Source: Methanomicrobiales archaeon | Lineage (GTDB): Archaea; Halobacteriota; Methanomicrobia; Methanomicrobiales; Methanospirillaceae | Assembly (NCBI GenBank): GCA_022841205.1 | Contig: JALHCK010000013.1 | Span: 45,226-109,225 of the forward strand | Direction: 5' to 3' | DNA: 64,000 bases | In this document: one piece after another, positions 24,161 through 32,611 of the stretch | How the letters are laid out: each line of letters opens with the position of its first letter | Position numbering within the stretch: the stretch's first letter is position 1 | The notes under the pieces: generated by a model | The model's database searches: none | What the model was told of the DNA's origin: nothing | What the model saw: only the letters and a program-made list of their open reading frames with translations | Translations under genes and position numbers: made by a program

Positions 24161-25093
24161 CTATCTCTTCCCCACGGGCCGGGAAGATCTCTTCGCCTTC
24201 TTCCACCCCCGGGGATATGTGCCCGCCTGCATGAAGACCGCTGCCGGCGCAGCCACCAGTCCGTGAGTCATCGCATCGGCATCACGGGACGATACCATGG
24301 ACCTGCCCAGACCGATCAGTTCTCCCTTTCCCGTCACCAGCACCACGGTCGCCCCGCGCCCGAACCGGTCCGCCTCAATGATTCCTGCGCGGGCCAGCAC
24401 TGCGCCGTGGCAGATAGCATCCACAGCCGAGTCCCTGACAACGATACGGGGTAGACCCTCTAGCGCGTCCATTGGCGATCGGATCATCGAATCCAGGCCG
24501 GCAGGATCCCCATGCAAAGCCCTCACCGCCGCATCTTTTAGCTGCTGCAGGGTTATGGCATCGCGTTCATGGAAACAACCGGACACGGTCCGGCGCAACT
24601 CCTCCATGTGCGCTCCGCAGCCGAGTGCAAGCCCGATATGGTGGCATAAGGACCGGATGTAGGTGCCGGCATCGCACCGGATCTTCAGGAGGAATGACCG
24701 CCCGGAAACATCCAGCAGTTCGATATCCTGCACGGTGCGTATCCGGAGGTTACGGGCCACCGCGCTCTTCCTTGGGGGACGCTGGTAGATCCTTCCCGCG
24801 AACTCCCCCATCACGGACAGCATCCGTTCGGCAGGCACATCCGCGTGAGTCCGGAGCGAGCAGACATATTCCTTGTCCTGGGCAAGGAGGATTTGGGCCA
24901 GGCGTACCGAACTCCCGATCATCACCACCAGGACCCCTGATACCCGTGGATCGAGCGTTCCTGCATGCCCAACCGGGACACCTAGTATCTCCCCTGCCCA
25001 TGCTGTCACCTGGTGGCTCGAGGGCCCCCGCGGTTTATCGATGATAAGGATGCCGGAGTTTACCATCCGGGGGTTCCGGGTACCGGGGTTCAT
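24161..25093 (-). CDS. cbf5: rRNA/tRNA pseudouridine synthase Cbf5
   Basis: The catalytic subunit of the H/ACA ribonucleoprotein, also able to modify tRNA U55. The 310-aa protein has the N-terminal IDKPRGPSSHQVTAW, the catalytic-Asp motif GHAGTLDPRVSGVLVV, YQRPPRKSAVARNLRIRTV, GTYIRSLCHHIGLALGCGAHMEELRRTVSG, and a C-terminal PUA domain (about 225-300). The basic tail KKAKRSSRPVGKR is typical. The ATG overlaps the stop of hemD by four bases. In many archaea cbf5 belongs to the secY-adk ribosomal cluster; here it has moved. Confidence 0.94.
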   Translation of the reverse strand: MNPGTRNPRMVNSGILIIDKPRGPSSHQVTAWAGEILGVPVGHAGTLDPRVSGVLVVMIGSSVRLAQILLAQDKEYVCSLRTHADVPAERMLSVMGEFAGRIYQRPPRKSAVARNLRIRTVQDIELLDVSGRSFLLKIRCDAGTYIRSLCHHIGLALGCGAHMEELRRTVSGCFHERDAITLQQLKDAAVRALHGDPAGLDSMIRSPMDALEGLPRIVVRDSAVDAICHGAVLARAGIIEADRFGRGATVVLVTGKGELIGLGRSMVSSRDADAMTHGLVAAPAAVFMQAGTYPRGWKKAKRSSRPVGKR

Positions 25094-25791
25094 GGGACGC
25101 CGGTCCTGCCGGGATTGTCTGCAAGGAAGGAATTGAGCGCCCGGAGAGTCCCGTCAAGCGAACCATCTCCGATAACGGAAGGGGCGACCCCGGCCTTGCA
25201 CATGGCTGACGCGGTTGATTCACCAATAGCGATGAGGAGGAGCCCGTTCCGCCTCTTCCAGATGGCCCGTTCAAACGACATGGCACTGGTAAAGAGGACG
25301 GCCTGCGCCTCTTCAAGATCCAGTTTCTCACCGGTAGGGATGAGCGAGTATACCCGGACCTCTTCCGGGATGCCTCCGGCCTTAATGATGGCCCCGATCA
25401 GCCCCGGGTTTGGGACGTCGGCACGTGGGATCCCGATCCGCTTTCCCTGTATCCACTCCCCAAGGAACGGGACAAAGGCAGATGAATAGTAGCGGGGGAG
25501 GACCTCGGATTCGATCCCGAAGTGCCGGAGCGTTTCCGCCGTCCGTGGCCCGATGGCAACCACCCGGGGCCAGCGTGAGAGGCGGGGTGCAATGATCTGC
25601 GCTGGGAGCGCACTCGTGAAGAAGAGGCAGTCATACCGGTTCTGTTCGACAGATTCCACGAACCTTGAGACGAGGGAATGACTGATATCTGCCCTGAGCG
25701 GAGACACTGCATAACACGTGTGTCCATAAGCCCTGCATCGTGCGGCATCTGCCGTCTCTTTTCCTGGAAGCCTGGTTACCGCAATATTCAT
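25090..25791 (-). CDS. hemD: Uroporphyrinogen-III synthase
   Basis: Cyclises hydroxymethylbilane to uroporphyrinogen III, the common tetrapyrrole precursor (cobamide, F430, siroheme). The 233-aa protein is poorly conserved, as usual for HemD, but has the two-domain layout: MNIAVTRLP at the start, FTSALPAQII in the first domain, VVAIGPRTAETLRHFGI at the hinge, VLFTSAMSFERAI and the closing LLLIAIGESTASAMCKAGV. ATG 25791 is chosen because an AGGT site precedes it and it begins at the first strand; an upstream start would add 21 residues. It is coupled to cbf5. Confidence 0.85.
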   Translation of the reverse strand: MNIAVTRLPGKETADAARCRAYGHTCYAVSPLRADISHSLVSRFVESVEQNRYDCLFFTSALPAQIIAPRLSRWPRVVAIGPRTAETLRHFGIESEVLPRYYSSAFVPFLGEWIQGKRIGIPRADVPNPGLIGAIIKAGGIPEEVRVYSLIPTGEKLDLEEAQAVLFTSAMSFERAIWKRRNGLLLIAIGESTASAMCKAGVAPSVIGDGSLDGTLRALNSFLADNPGRTGVP

Positions 25792-25828
25792 GTGACCTGC
25801 ACTTGCCTGGATGAATAATCCGGTTTCG

Positions 25829-25839
25829 ATGTATTTATC
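25829..25839. promoter_or_regulatory. Shared TATA-like element, hemD / TctA-like permease
   Basis: TGTATTTATC centred near 25834 lies about 32 bases before the permease ATG (25866) and about 43 bases before the hemD ATG (25791). The spacing fits transcription in both directions with short or no leaders. Confidence 0.4.
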
Positions 25840-25865
25840 TGCATCTCCCCGCAAATTTAGCCCGG

Positions 25866-27077
25866 ATGATGGGATTCCTCATCGGGGTTGCTGCGGGCAT
25901 CGTGCTCGGAACCATCAGCGGCCTCGTGCCAGGGATCCACGTCAATACCATGGCCGGGGGCCTGCTAGCTGTCCAGACGGCCCTGATACCGGTATTCGGA
26001 CCGGAAATGGTCGCGGCAGCAATGGTCGCGGCCCTTATCACCCACACCTTTCTTGATAGCATCCCCAGCACCTTTCTTGGGATTCCGAACCCCGATACCG
26101 CACTATCGGTCATTCCATCCCATGCCCTCTGCCTCGAAGGAAAGGGGGAAGAAGCGGTGAGGATCGCCGCGCTTGGGAGCGCAGGAGGGTTCATTGCCGG
26201 AATTCCGGTCGCGATAGCCCTTCTCATTGTGGCCCCGCATATCCAGAATGCAGTGGACTGGGCTGTGGGAATCATCATCACCTCCGTGGCGGCCTTCCTC
26301 GTCCTGTGGAGCGAATCACCGGCGCATGCCCTGGTGGTCTTTTTGGCTTCCGGGCTGCTCGGCATCTTTACCTTCCATTTCGGGTTCCTCTGCATTTCCC
26401 CCCTCGGATCGTCAGGCATGCTTATGCCCCTCCTTTCAGGGCTCTTTGGTATCTCCATACTCATGGTATCCGGAAGCGGAAAGGTCCCGGAACAGCAGTT
26501 TTCCGGGCTGTCGCTTCCAAGGAGTACCCTTGTCAGGGGAGGTTTTGCAGGAACGGCGGCCGGTGTGGTGGTGGGCTGGCTCCCGGGATTCTCGAATGCC
26601 ACCGCAAACGCCGTTATCGCTGCCGGGACTCCTTACGGCAGGGACCCCCGGGAGTACATCTTTGCCACAAGCGCAGCAAATACGGTCAATGCGGTGGTGG
26701 GACTGGCAGCTTTTGCAGCGATCGCCCGGACCAGGAACGGAGTCATGGTTGCCCTCTCATCGATCGAAGTTCCCCCCCTCGGTACCCTGGTTCTTGCTGC
26801 AGCGCTTGCCGCATGCTGTGCCTACCTTGTCACCGTCATGCTGGCCGGGTCTGCCTGGCGGCTGGGGGGAATCGACAAAAAGGTATTCAACCGCGGGGTT
26901 ATCGCCTTCATGGTGGTGCTCACCTGTCTCCTGGCGGGATTTTTTGGACTGTTTATCCTCCTGCTCGCGACCATGACCGGTCTCGTGCCGCGGCTGCTGA
27001 ACGTGTCGCAGCTCTTCTGCATGGGGGCGATCATGGTCCCGGTCATCATGTTCTCTTTCGGAATTACGGTTCTGTGA
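25866..27077 (+). CDS. TctA-like integral membrane protein (DUF112/COG1784 type)
   Basis: A 403-aa protein with about ten to twelve membrane helices and the signature of the tripartite tricarboxylate transporter large subunit family: GTISGLVPGIHVNTMA near the N-terminus and the inverted-repeat counterpart GVVVGWLPGFSNATANAVIAAGTPYG in the middle. The latter resembles the substrate-binding GxxPGxG loops of TctA. No TctB or TctC partner is adjacent, as usual in archaea, so the substrate is unknown. The transcript appears nearly leaderless. Confidence 0.82.
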   Translation: MMGFLIGVAAGIVLGTISGLVPGIHVNTMAGGLLAVQTALIPVFGPEMVAAAMVAALITHTFLDSIPSTFLGIPNPDTALSVIPSHALCLEGKGEEAVRIAALGSAGGFIAGIPVAIALLIVAPHIQNAVDWAVGIIITSVAAFLVLWSESPAHALVVFLASGLLGIFTFHFGFLCISPLGSSGMLMPLLSGLFGISILMVSGSGKVPEQQFSGLSLPRSTLVRGGFAGTAAGVVVGWLPGFSNATANAVIAAGTPYGRDPREYIFATSAANTVNAVVGLAAFAAIARTRNGVMVALSSIEVPPLGTLVLAAALAACCAYLVTVMLAGSAWRLGGIDKKVFNRGVIAFMVVLTCLLAGFFGLFILLLATMTGLVPRLLNVSQLFCMGAIMVPVIMFSFGITVL

Positions 27078-27144
27078 ACGATGATCCCGGCAAAATTGCG
27101 GGTTAGGGCGCAAACTAATGACCCCGTGGTCACACCATACTACC

Positions 27145-27999
27145 ATGGAATCCTACTGGTTCGGTGATAGGGAGGGCCCGGTCTGCCACCCTTTCGCCGG
27201 CGATCCCATGCTCTGTGCCGGGCGGATCGAGCGCCTTGCAGAGGATGTCAACGCCCACATGCCAGACTGGAGGATAGCTGTCCGGTGCGGTGTGGTCCGG
27301 GACCGGAGCGAGTACCTGGAACGCCTCCGGGACATTTCATTCGCCCTTGCCAGGAGAAACCTTGGCCGGGCCCTTCTGAACCCTTCATCGGGACTTGTCC
27401 AGATGGTCCGGATGCTAGACCTGCTCGATGAAGTCATCAACCTCCTGACCGAACGGGCGATGGAATGGCACCATGCCACCCGGCCAGGCTTCAGCCGCAA
27501 ACGTGCTCCCCCGGGCGGCCGCGGCAGGATCGAGCTGATACGGGAGGATGCCGATGATGACCTTGCCGGCCTGCTCGATGAAATCGATCGTCTGAAGGAT
27601 CGGAGATCCATTCTCATGAAGCAGGTCTCCCGGAAGGCCGGGGATGCGCTCCCGAACTGCAGTGCCCTTGCCGGTGGGCTGGTTGCCGCCCGTCTCGCCG
27701 CGGAAGCGGGGGGAATCCGCGAACTGGCAGCCATGCCGGCGGCCACCATCCAGGTCCTCGGTGCGAAAACCGCCCTCTTCTCACACCTCTCGGCCGGCAC
27801 ACCGCCCCCGAAACACGGAATTATTTATCAGCACGGCAGGGTCCATGGTTCACGGCGGGAGAACCGGGGAAGGGTCGCCCGCACCCTGTCGGCCAAACTG
27901 GCCATCGCCGCCCGTATCGATTATTACCGGAACAGCATTGATAAGGAATTTTTAAAAAGGGCAGAAGAATCAGTCCGGAAAGCTGGGAGGGGTGCATGA
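27145..27999 (+). CDS. nop5: C/D box RNP scaffold protein Nop5 (short form)
   Basis: The core protein of C/D guide-RNA 2'-O-methylation complexes, bridging L7Ae-bound RNA and fibrillarin. The C-terminal Nop domain is clear: NCSALAGGLVAARLAAEAGGIRELAAMPAATIQVLGAKTALFSHL, then PPPKHGIIYQH and GRVARTLSAKLAIAARIDYY. A central acidic/basic coiled coil precedes it. At 284 aa the protein is well short of the about 400 aa of better-known archaeal Nop5; the fibrillarin-binding N-terminal domain is reduced. The start is at MESYWFG (27145). Its stop overlaps the flpA start. Confidence 0.92.
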   Translation: MESYWFGDREGPVCHPFAGDPMLCAGRIERLAEDVNAHMPDWRIAVRCGVVRDRSEYLERLRDISFALARRNLGRALLNPSSGLVQMVRMLDLLDEVINLLTERAMEWHHATRPGFSRKRAPPGGRGRIELIREDADDDLAGLLDEIDRLKDRRSILMKQVSRKAGDALPNCSALAGGLVAARLAAEAGGIRELAAMPAATIQVLGAKTALFSHLSAGTPPPKHGIIYQHGRVHGSRRENRGRVARTLSAKLAIAARIDYYRNSIDKEFLKRAEESVRKAGRGA

Positions 28000-28646
28000 T
28001 ATGGATTGAAGGGCAGCTGGTATCGGAAGGTCCGGGAGAAGTGTATGGCGAGCGGATGATCCAGGGCTACCGGATATGGGATCCGAAAAGGAGCAAGCTA
28101 TCTGCCCTCTTTCACCATGGGGTAGAGCTTGAGCTGCAGTTCGGTCAGCGCGTCCTCTATCTTGGTGCAGCAAACGGGACGACCGTATCCCATGTTGCCG
28201 ATTATACCGAAGTCGTGTATGCAGTCGAGATCGCACCGCGGCCTATGCAGGACCTGCTGGTCGTTGCCGAATCACGGAGAAATATCATTCCCATCCTCGC
28301 TGATGCCAGGAGACCGGAGATCTACCGGCCGCTTGTTGAGGAGGTCGACCTCATCTACCAGGACATTGCATCCCCCTGGCAGACCGCGATCCTGCTGCAA
28401 AACATGGAATTCCTGAAAGAGGGCGGCACTGCCGTCCTGATGTTGAAACCGAGGAGTATCGATGTGGCCAGGGATCCCGATGAACTTTTTTTGGAAGCTG
28501 AGCGCGAGCTCGGACAGGGAGGGCTCGAGGTAAGCTCCAAGGTGCGGCTTTCCCCGTACTATCCTGACCATTGCGCATTCATCTGCCGGAAATCCCAGCG
28601 CGAATCAGGGAGACGGAGTTCTGAAGAGAGGATGGATAGGAAATAA
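27996..28646 (+). CDS. flpA: Fibrillarin-like rRNA/tRNA 2'-O-methyltransferase
   Basis: The catalytic subunit of the C/D box RNP. The 216-aa protein has YRIWDPKRSKLSALFHHGVE, the SAM motif VLYLGAANGTTVSHVADY, the post-II acidic residue region VYAVEIAPRPMQDLL, and DLIYQDIASPWQTAILLQN with the conserved catalytic Asp. MLKPRSIDVARDP carries the catalytic Lys. The basic tail is slightly long. It is coupled to nop5 by a four-base overlap. tRNA-Gln lies 6 bases past its stop, on the other strand. Confidence 0.95.
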   Translation: MIWIEGQLVSEGPGEVYGERMIQGYRIWDPKRSKLSALFHHGVELELQFGQRVLYLGAANGTTVSHVADYTEVVYAVEIAPRPMQDLLVVAESRRNIIPILADARRPEIYRPLVEEVDLIYQDIASPWQTAILLQNMEFLKEGGTAVLMLKPRSIDVARDPDELFLEAERELGQGGLEVSSKVRLSPYYPDHCAFICRKSQRESGRRSSEERMDRK

Positions 28647-28652
28647 TACTGA

Positions 28653-28725
28653 TAGCCCGGAGCAGATTCGAACTGCTGTCGCGGGATCCAGAGCCCCGCA
28701 TGATTGACCGCTACACTACCGGGCT
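28653..28725 (-). tRNA. tRNA-Gln (CTG)
   Basis: A 73-nt cloverleaf: acceptor AGCCCGG/CCGGGCT, discriminator A. The anticodon stem CGGGG/TCCCG (one G-T pair) holds loop CTCTGGA with anticodon CTG. The T arm is AGCAG-TTCGAAT-CTGCT. No CCA is encoded. Confidence 0.95.
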
Positions 28726-28758
28726 ATAGCACCGTATCATATTTCCGCTTTTTCTTAA

Positions 28759-29496
28759 TTAACCTGACTGATTACGGCCGGCATGCCGGCATTTTCCGCA
28801 GGCCCGGCAGACCTCGTCTATCGGCAGTATCAGGTCTCCTTTCCCGCAGAATGGCTCGAGATCATCGACATCGCGCCGATAATAGATATGCGGAATAAGT
28901 GAGATGTGGGTGTAGGGTCCCGGAGGAATTCCCAGCCGGTCGGCAATCGCTTTCTGCAGATGGACCAGTGCGAACATGTTTGCACCTGAGGCAGTAAGCA
29001 TGTCGTTGCTCCTGAACACGACCTTCATTCCAAGCCGGCCGTCCCTGACCAGGCACTGGAGTAACTGGAGACAGGGACAGTCATCGAGGTGTTCATCGAC
29101 AGGAGGGTTCCAGGTGATGGCGATACCCCTGCGGGTCACCGGTGATGCGGCGAGTTTTTGTGTGATATAATCGATCTGGTCGATATGAACCTCCGCCCCC
29201 TCACCTGTATAGAGCCGTCCCCCCCAGTTGAAGAGCCGGTCATGATAATCGTATTCGAAGACAGCAGAAGTGCCGTTCAGGAGATCATTGGCATATTTCT
29301 CCATGAATTTCCGTGAAAACCGGGAACGCGGGCTCACCATGGGCTCGGAAAGCGGGTTCTCCACCCTGACGGCGATCTCATCGTATTCGACCGTTGCCTC
29401 GCCATCTTCGGTGTAGAGCACCCGGCCCTTCTCAAGCACCATCTTCACCACCAGTTCATGAGCAATACCGATGGAAGGTGCCCTGATGATACGCAT
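28759..29496 (-). CDS. thyA: Thymidylate synthase, methanogen ThyA type
   Basis: Methylates dUMP to dTMP, using a methylene-pterin donor. The 245-aa protein shows the catalytic cysteine in DDCPCLQLLQCLV, the substrate-binding RSNDMLTASGANMFALVHLQKAIADRLG, and THISLIPHIYYRRD. A terminal CRACGKC knuckle suggests a bound metal. The N-terminal half is divergent from bacterial ThyA, as in other methanogens, whose donor may be methylene-H4MPT rather than methylene-THF. The promoter candidate is about 30 bases upstream. Confidence 0.9.
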   Translation of the reverse strand: MRIIRAPSIGIAHELVVKMVLEKGRVLYTEDGEATVEYDEIAVRVENPLSEPMVSPRSRFSRKFMEKYANDLLNGTSAVFEYDYHDRLFNWGGRLYTGEGAEVHIDQIDYITQKLAASPVTRRGIAITWNPPVDEHLDDCPCLQLLQCLVRDGRLGMKVVFRSNDMLTASGANMFALVHLQKAIADRLGIPPGPYTHISLIPHIYYRRDVDDLEPFCGKGDLILPIDEVCRACGKCRHAGRNQSG

Positions 29497-29908
29497 ACAG
29501 GGTAATATATGTCGAAGGGGTTAATGTAAAGATAGTGGATATGATCGGATGCTGGATCGGGAAAAGGAATAACGGGCTGCATCCTTCAAGTGATCGCGGG
29601 CATAGCCATGCGCGAGAGACAGTTGAATGGAGGAGGATTTAAGTTCCCGCAGGGTTCCTGATCAGGCTGAACGCAAAAAGGAGAAAACGCCCGGAATCAC
29701 ACAATCCACTGGTTCTACCCCGTTTTTACCCGTGTATTCTCCCGTAATCGACCAAAAAGGATATATTAAGTGTTCCACAAATATTGAATCATATTCCGTT
29801 ATTCGGAGTATGGAGCACAATGAACCGTTATTCGGCATATGTCGATTACGAGTCACTTCGCGTGCATTGGATTGAACGTTCAAAATTGGACATGAGTAAG
29901 GAGGATAA
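29497..29908 (+). promoter_or_regulatory. Intergenic region and long 5' leader of the S-layer-like gene
   Basis: There is no convincing gene in these 412 bases. A TATA box (GGATATATTAAG, about 29758-29770) predicts transcription from about 29790, leaving a leader of about 120 bases. In the leader CCGTTATTCGG occurs twice (29796-29806 and 29825-29835, 29 bases apart), followed by a perfect palindrome TTGAACGTTCAA (29872-29883). A strong AAGGAGG site (about 29898-29904) precedes the start. The repeats may be regulator sites or mRNA-stability elements. Confidence 0.6.
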
Positions 29909-29911
29909 ATG

Positions 29912-32410
29912 ATGACTAAGCGCTTTAGCCTCATGCTGATCTCGTTGATTGCATTGGCATTGCTGATTCTTCCGGCATCTGCCGCAAACAACGTGGTTGC
30001 ACCGGGCAGAGATGTGTTCATCGGAGAACAGGGTCTTGATGTATCCGCGGCAGTTGCATCCGGCACCACGATTGCCTGGTTTGCATCCGGTACGAACCCT
30101 GCCACCGATGCCCCGAACTACCAGATCAACGTAGGAGATGCCACCAATTTCTACGTATCACCGGCTGACTTTGTCGGCAGGACTGGTAACTGGTATATCG
30201 GTGGCACCACAACGGTTGCCTTCAGCGTTTTTGATCCGAGCCTGGATATCAAAGTCTGGGACAACAATGCGAACAAGGACGTCACCGGCAAACAGGTCGT
30301 AGCTGGCGAGTTCCTGAACTTCAGGGTCGAGACCAACACCTACTCGGTTGCGAGCCGTCCCGGCTTCAATCCCGCAGCTGATGGATTTGTTAGCATCAAG
30401 GTCAAGACTGCTGACGGTGCCGTGTACACTGCCCTCTGGCAGAACCAGACTGTGTCCATTCCGCTGACCAAGCAGACGGTTGACAAGTCCCTCTGGTACT
30501 GGGTAACCCCCATAACTGCCACCACGGGATGGAACACTGCAGTTACCGATACTGCCGGCTCCAGGCTCTACAAAGCCGGAACCTATACCGTGAGCGCCGA
30601 GCTGGCCCTCAACGGCATCAAGGACAACTACAAGGCACCTGATGGCAGTGACTATACCGGAAAGACCGTGACCGCGCTCAAGACGGTTACCATCGCTGGT
30701 GACACCGTCAAGATCCAGGCAAGCAAGGACACTGTCGTTCGCGGCAACCAGTTCTCGGTCACCATCACCGGCCGGCCCAACACGAACTACTACGTCTGGG
30801 TCAAGGGCACCAGTGGCATGGACGGCACTGTTGGCAACCAGCCCCCGCTGATCTCATTTGCCCAGGACAGTGTTGCACAGGATCCCATTGGCGGACCTTA
30901 CACGATCGGTTCTTACCCCTATGAGGGCGGAGCAGGACGCACCATCAGGCAGGATGTCCCCGCTGCACCAAACAACGGTGTCCAGTACTACGCACTGGCA
31001 AAGACATCCGCCACGGGTACCCGCACCATCGGGTTCGTTACTGGTGCAAGCACCGATGACAAGAAGTACACCATCCGTGTTGAACAGGTCTTCGACGGCC
31101 AGTACAAGTCCGATGAAGTTGATGTGAAGGTTGAAAAAGGAACCGTGACCGTTGTCGCAGCCGGCGACCAGAGCTACTTCCTCGGGCAGGAAGTCCGCCT
31201 CTCAGGCACCAACTCTGAAACTGACAACGTCTACCTCTTCATCACCGGCCCGAACCTCAGGCCCGAGGGTGCTCCCTTGACTAACCCGCGGGGATCGGTG
31301 TTTGTTCAGGGATGGACCATTGCCGATGTTCAGTCCGACAACACCTGGGAATTCAAATGGCAGACCGCAAATCTCAACCTCGACGCTGGGACCTACACCA
31401 TCTATGCAGTCTCCGAGCCTCGACCCAAAGCAGATCTTGCTGGCGCCCAGTATGCAACCGTCTCGGTTATCATCCGCAAGCCCTTCGTAACCGCACAGGC
31501 TTCGCAGTCTACGGTCGCCCAGGGTGACAAGATCTTCATCCGCGGAGTTGCAGAAGGCAAGCCCTCGCCGGGTGTTAAAATCTGGGTTATGGGTAAGAAC
31601 TACGCCACCGACAATTCCGAAAGTGTCAATGACGATGGAACTTTTGAATACGAAATTTCAGGTGCCATCACATCGGGCATGACAAGCGGACAGTATTTCG
31701 TTGTCGTTCAGCACCCGATGTACAATGACCTGTTCGATATCGAGCGCCGGGGAGACTTTGTTGCAGGAACCTACCCGGTCCGGTGGTCCAACCTGTTCAA
31801 ACTCTTCGGAGCAGGCAGCCTGCAGGGCTCCGATGCGGCCAACGCACTTACCGTTGAACTGGACAACGCAGCTATCGATGATACCTACACGAAGCTCCAG
31901 TTCCTGGTACAAGTAGCCGAGATCAAGATCCTCCCGGTCACCCAAAAGATGGTCGGCGATAAGTTCGAGATCAAGGGAACCACCAACCTGGCAGTCGATG
32001 ACGAGATCCTCGTCGAGGCATACTCCTCAGCCTTCGGACCAACCCCGAAACAGACCAGCGGTGAGTTCAGCGGTGCTTCCGGAACCGTAAAGGTTGTCAA
32101 GGGAACCGAGGGCTTCAACACCTGGTCCTTCCCGGTTGACACTACCACCTTCAAGCCCGATGAGTATATCGTGCAGGCCACCGCAATCGGCCTCGAGACC
32201 CCACAGGACGTAACGGCAACCACGCTCTTCAACGTTGTTGCATACGTACCTCCGACCACGGCTCCGCCGACCACGGCTCCGCCGACCACGGTCCCACCGA
32301 CCACGGTCCCGCCGACCACGGTCCCGCAGACCACAACGCCTGGCTTTGGCGCACTGGTTGCCCTGATCGGTCTTGGTGCAGTTGCGTTCCTCATCGCGCG
32401 CAAACACTAA
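29912..32410 (+). CDS. S-layer-type surface glycoprotein with PGF-CTERM-like anchor
   Basis: A likely major cell-surface protein. It begins with a signal peptide (MTKRFSLMLISLIALALLILPASA), then a DUF3821-like domain (NNVVAPGRDVFIGEQGLDVS, about 26-180), then several beta-rich repeats (about 230-700) with recurring patterns such as GDQSYFLGQEVRLSG and AQGDKIFIRGVAEGKPS. A Thr/Pro linker (five PPTTx units) leads to PGFGALVALIGLGAVAFLIARKH, a PGF-CTERM-like sorting segment processed by an archaeosortase in families where this is known. The second of two adjacent ATGs (29912) has the better spacing from the ribosome site; 29909 is possible. It stands alone with a strong promoter. Confidence 0.85.
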   Translation: MTKRFSLMLISLIALALLILPASAANNVVAPGRDVFIGEQGLDVSAAVASGTTIAWFASGTNPATDAPNYQINVGDATNFYVSPADFVGRTGNWYIGGTTTVAFSVFDPSLDIKVWDNNANKDVTGKQVVAGEFLNFRVETNTYSVASRPGFNPAADGFVSIKVKTADGAVYTALWQNQTVSIPLTKQTVDKSLWYWVTPITATTGWNTAVTDTAGSRLYKAGTYTVSAELALNGIKDNYKAPDGSDYTGKTVTALKTVTIAGDTVKIQASKDTVVRGNQFSVTITGRPNTNYYVWVKGTSGMDGTVGNQPPLISFAQDSVAQDPIGGPYTIGSYPYEGGAGRTIRQDVPAAPNNGVQYYALAKTSATGTRTIGFVTGASTDDKKYTIRVEQVFDGQYKSDEVDVKVEKGTVTVVAAGDQSYFLGQEVRLSGTNSETDNVYLFITGPNLRPEGAPLTNPRGSVFVQGWTIADVQSDNTWEFKWQTANLNLDAGTYTIYAVSEPRPKADLAGAQYATVSVIIRKPFVTAQASQSTVAQGDKIFIRGVAEGKPSPGVKIWVMGKNYATDNSESVNDDGTFEYEISGAITSGMTSGQYFVVVQHPMYNDLFDIERRGDFVAGTYPVRWSNLFKLFGAGSLQGSDAANALTVELDNAAIDDTYTKLQFLVQVAEIKILPVTQKMVGDKFEIKGTTNLAVDDEILVEAYSSAFGPTPKQTSGEFSGASGTVKVVKGTEGFNTWSFPVDTTTFKPDEYIVQATAIGLETPQDVTATTLFNVVAYVPPTTAPPTTAPPTTVPPTTVPPTTVPQTTTPGFGALVALIGLGAVAFLIARKH
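32252..32326 (+). repeat. Five tandem 15-bp units encoding the PTTxP linker
   Basis: Five near-identical copies of CCGACCACGGCTCCG (the last three have GTC, giving Val for Ala) encode the Thr/Pro stalk between the S-layer ectodomain and its C-terminal anchor. A sixth, degenerate unit follows. Threonines here are likely O-glycosylation sites. Such units can expand or contract by slippage. Confidence 0.9.
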
Positions 32411-32611
32411 ATCAAAAACCCCCTTTTTTTAAAACCTGTTTACAAACCATTCCGTCACTCCATGTTCCCGAATCATCCTGCAGGATGCCTGTTGTGTATC
32501 GTATTTCCGGCAGATCGAAGGGCAGGGAATCCAGAAAAGAGCATATAGGGGAATACCCCAGTTGTTAATGAACCGGGATACTTTCCCGATCTCCACCGGA
32601 GCTGCAGTGCC

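Noticed and set aside
29627..29875. Plus-strand 82-aa frame upstream of the S-layer gene
   Set aside because: It spans the TATA box, leader repeats and palindrome of the S-layer promoter, and the protein has no plausible fold.
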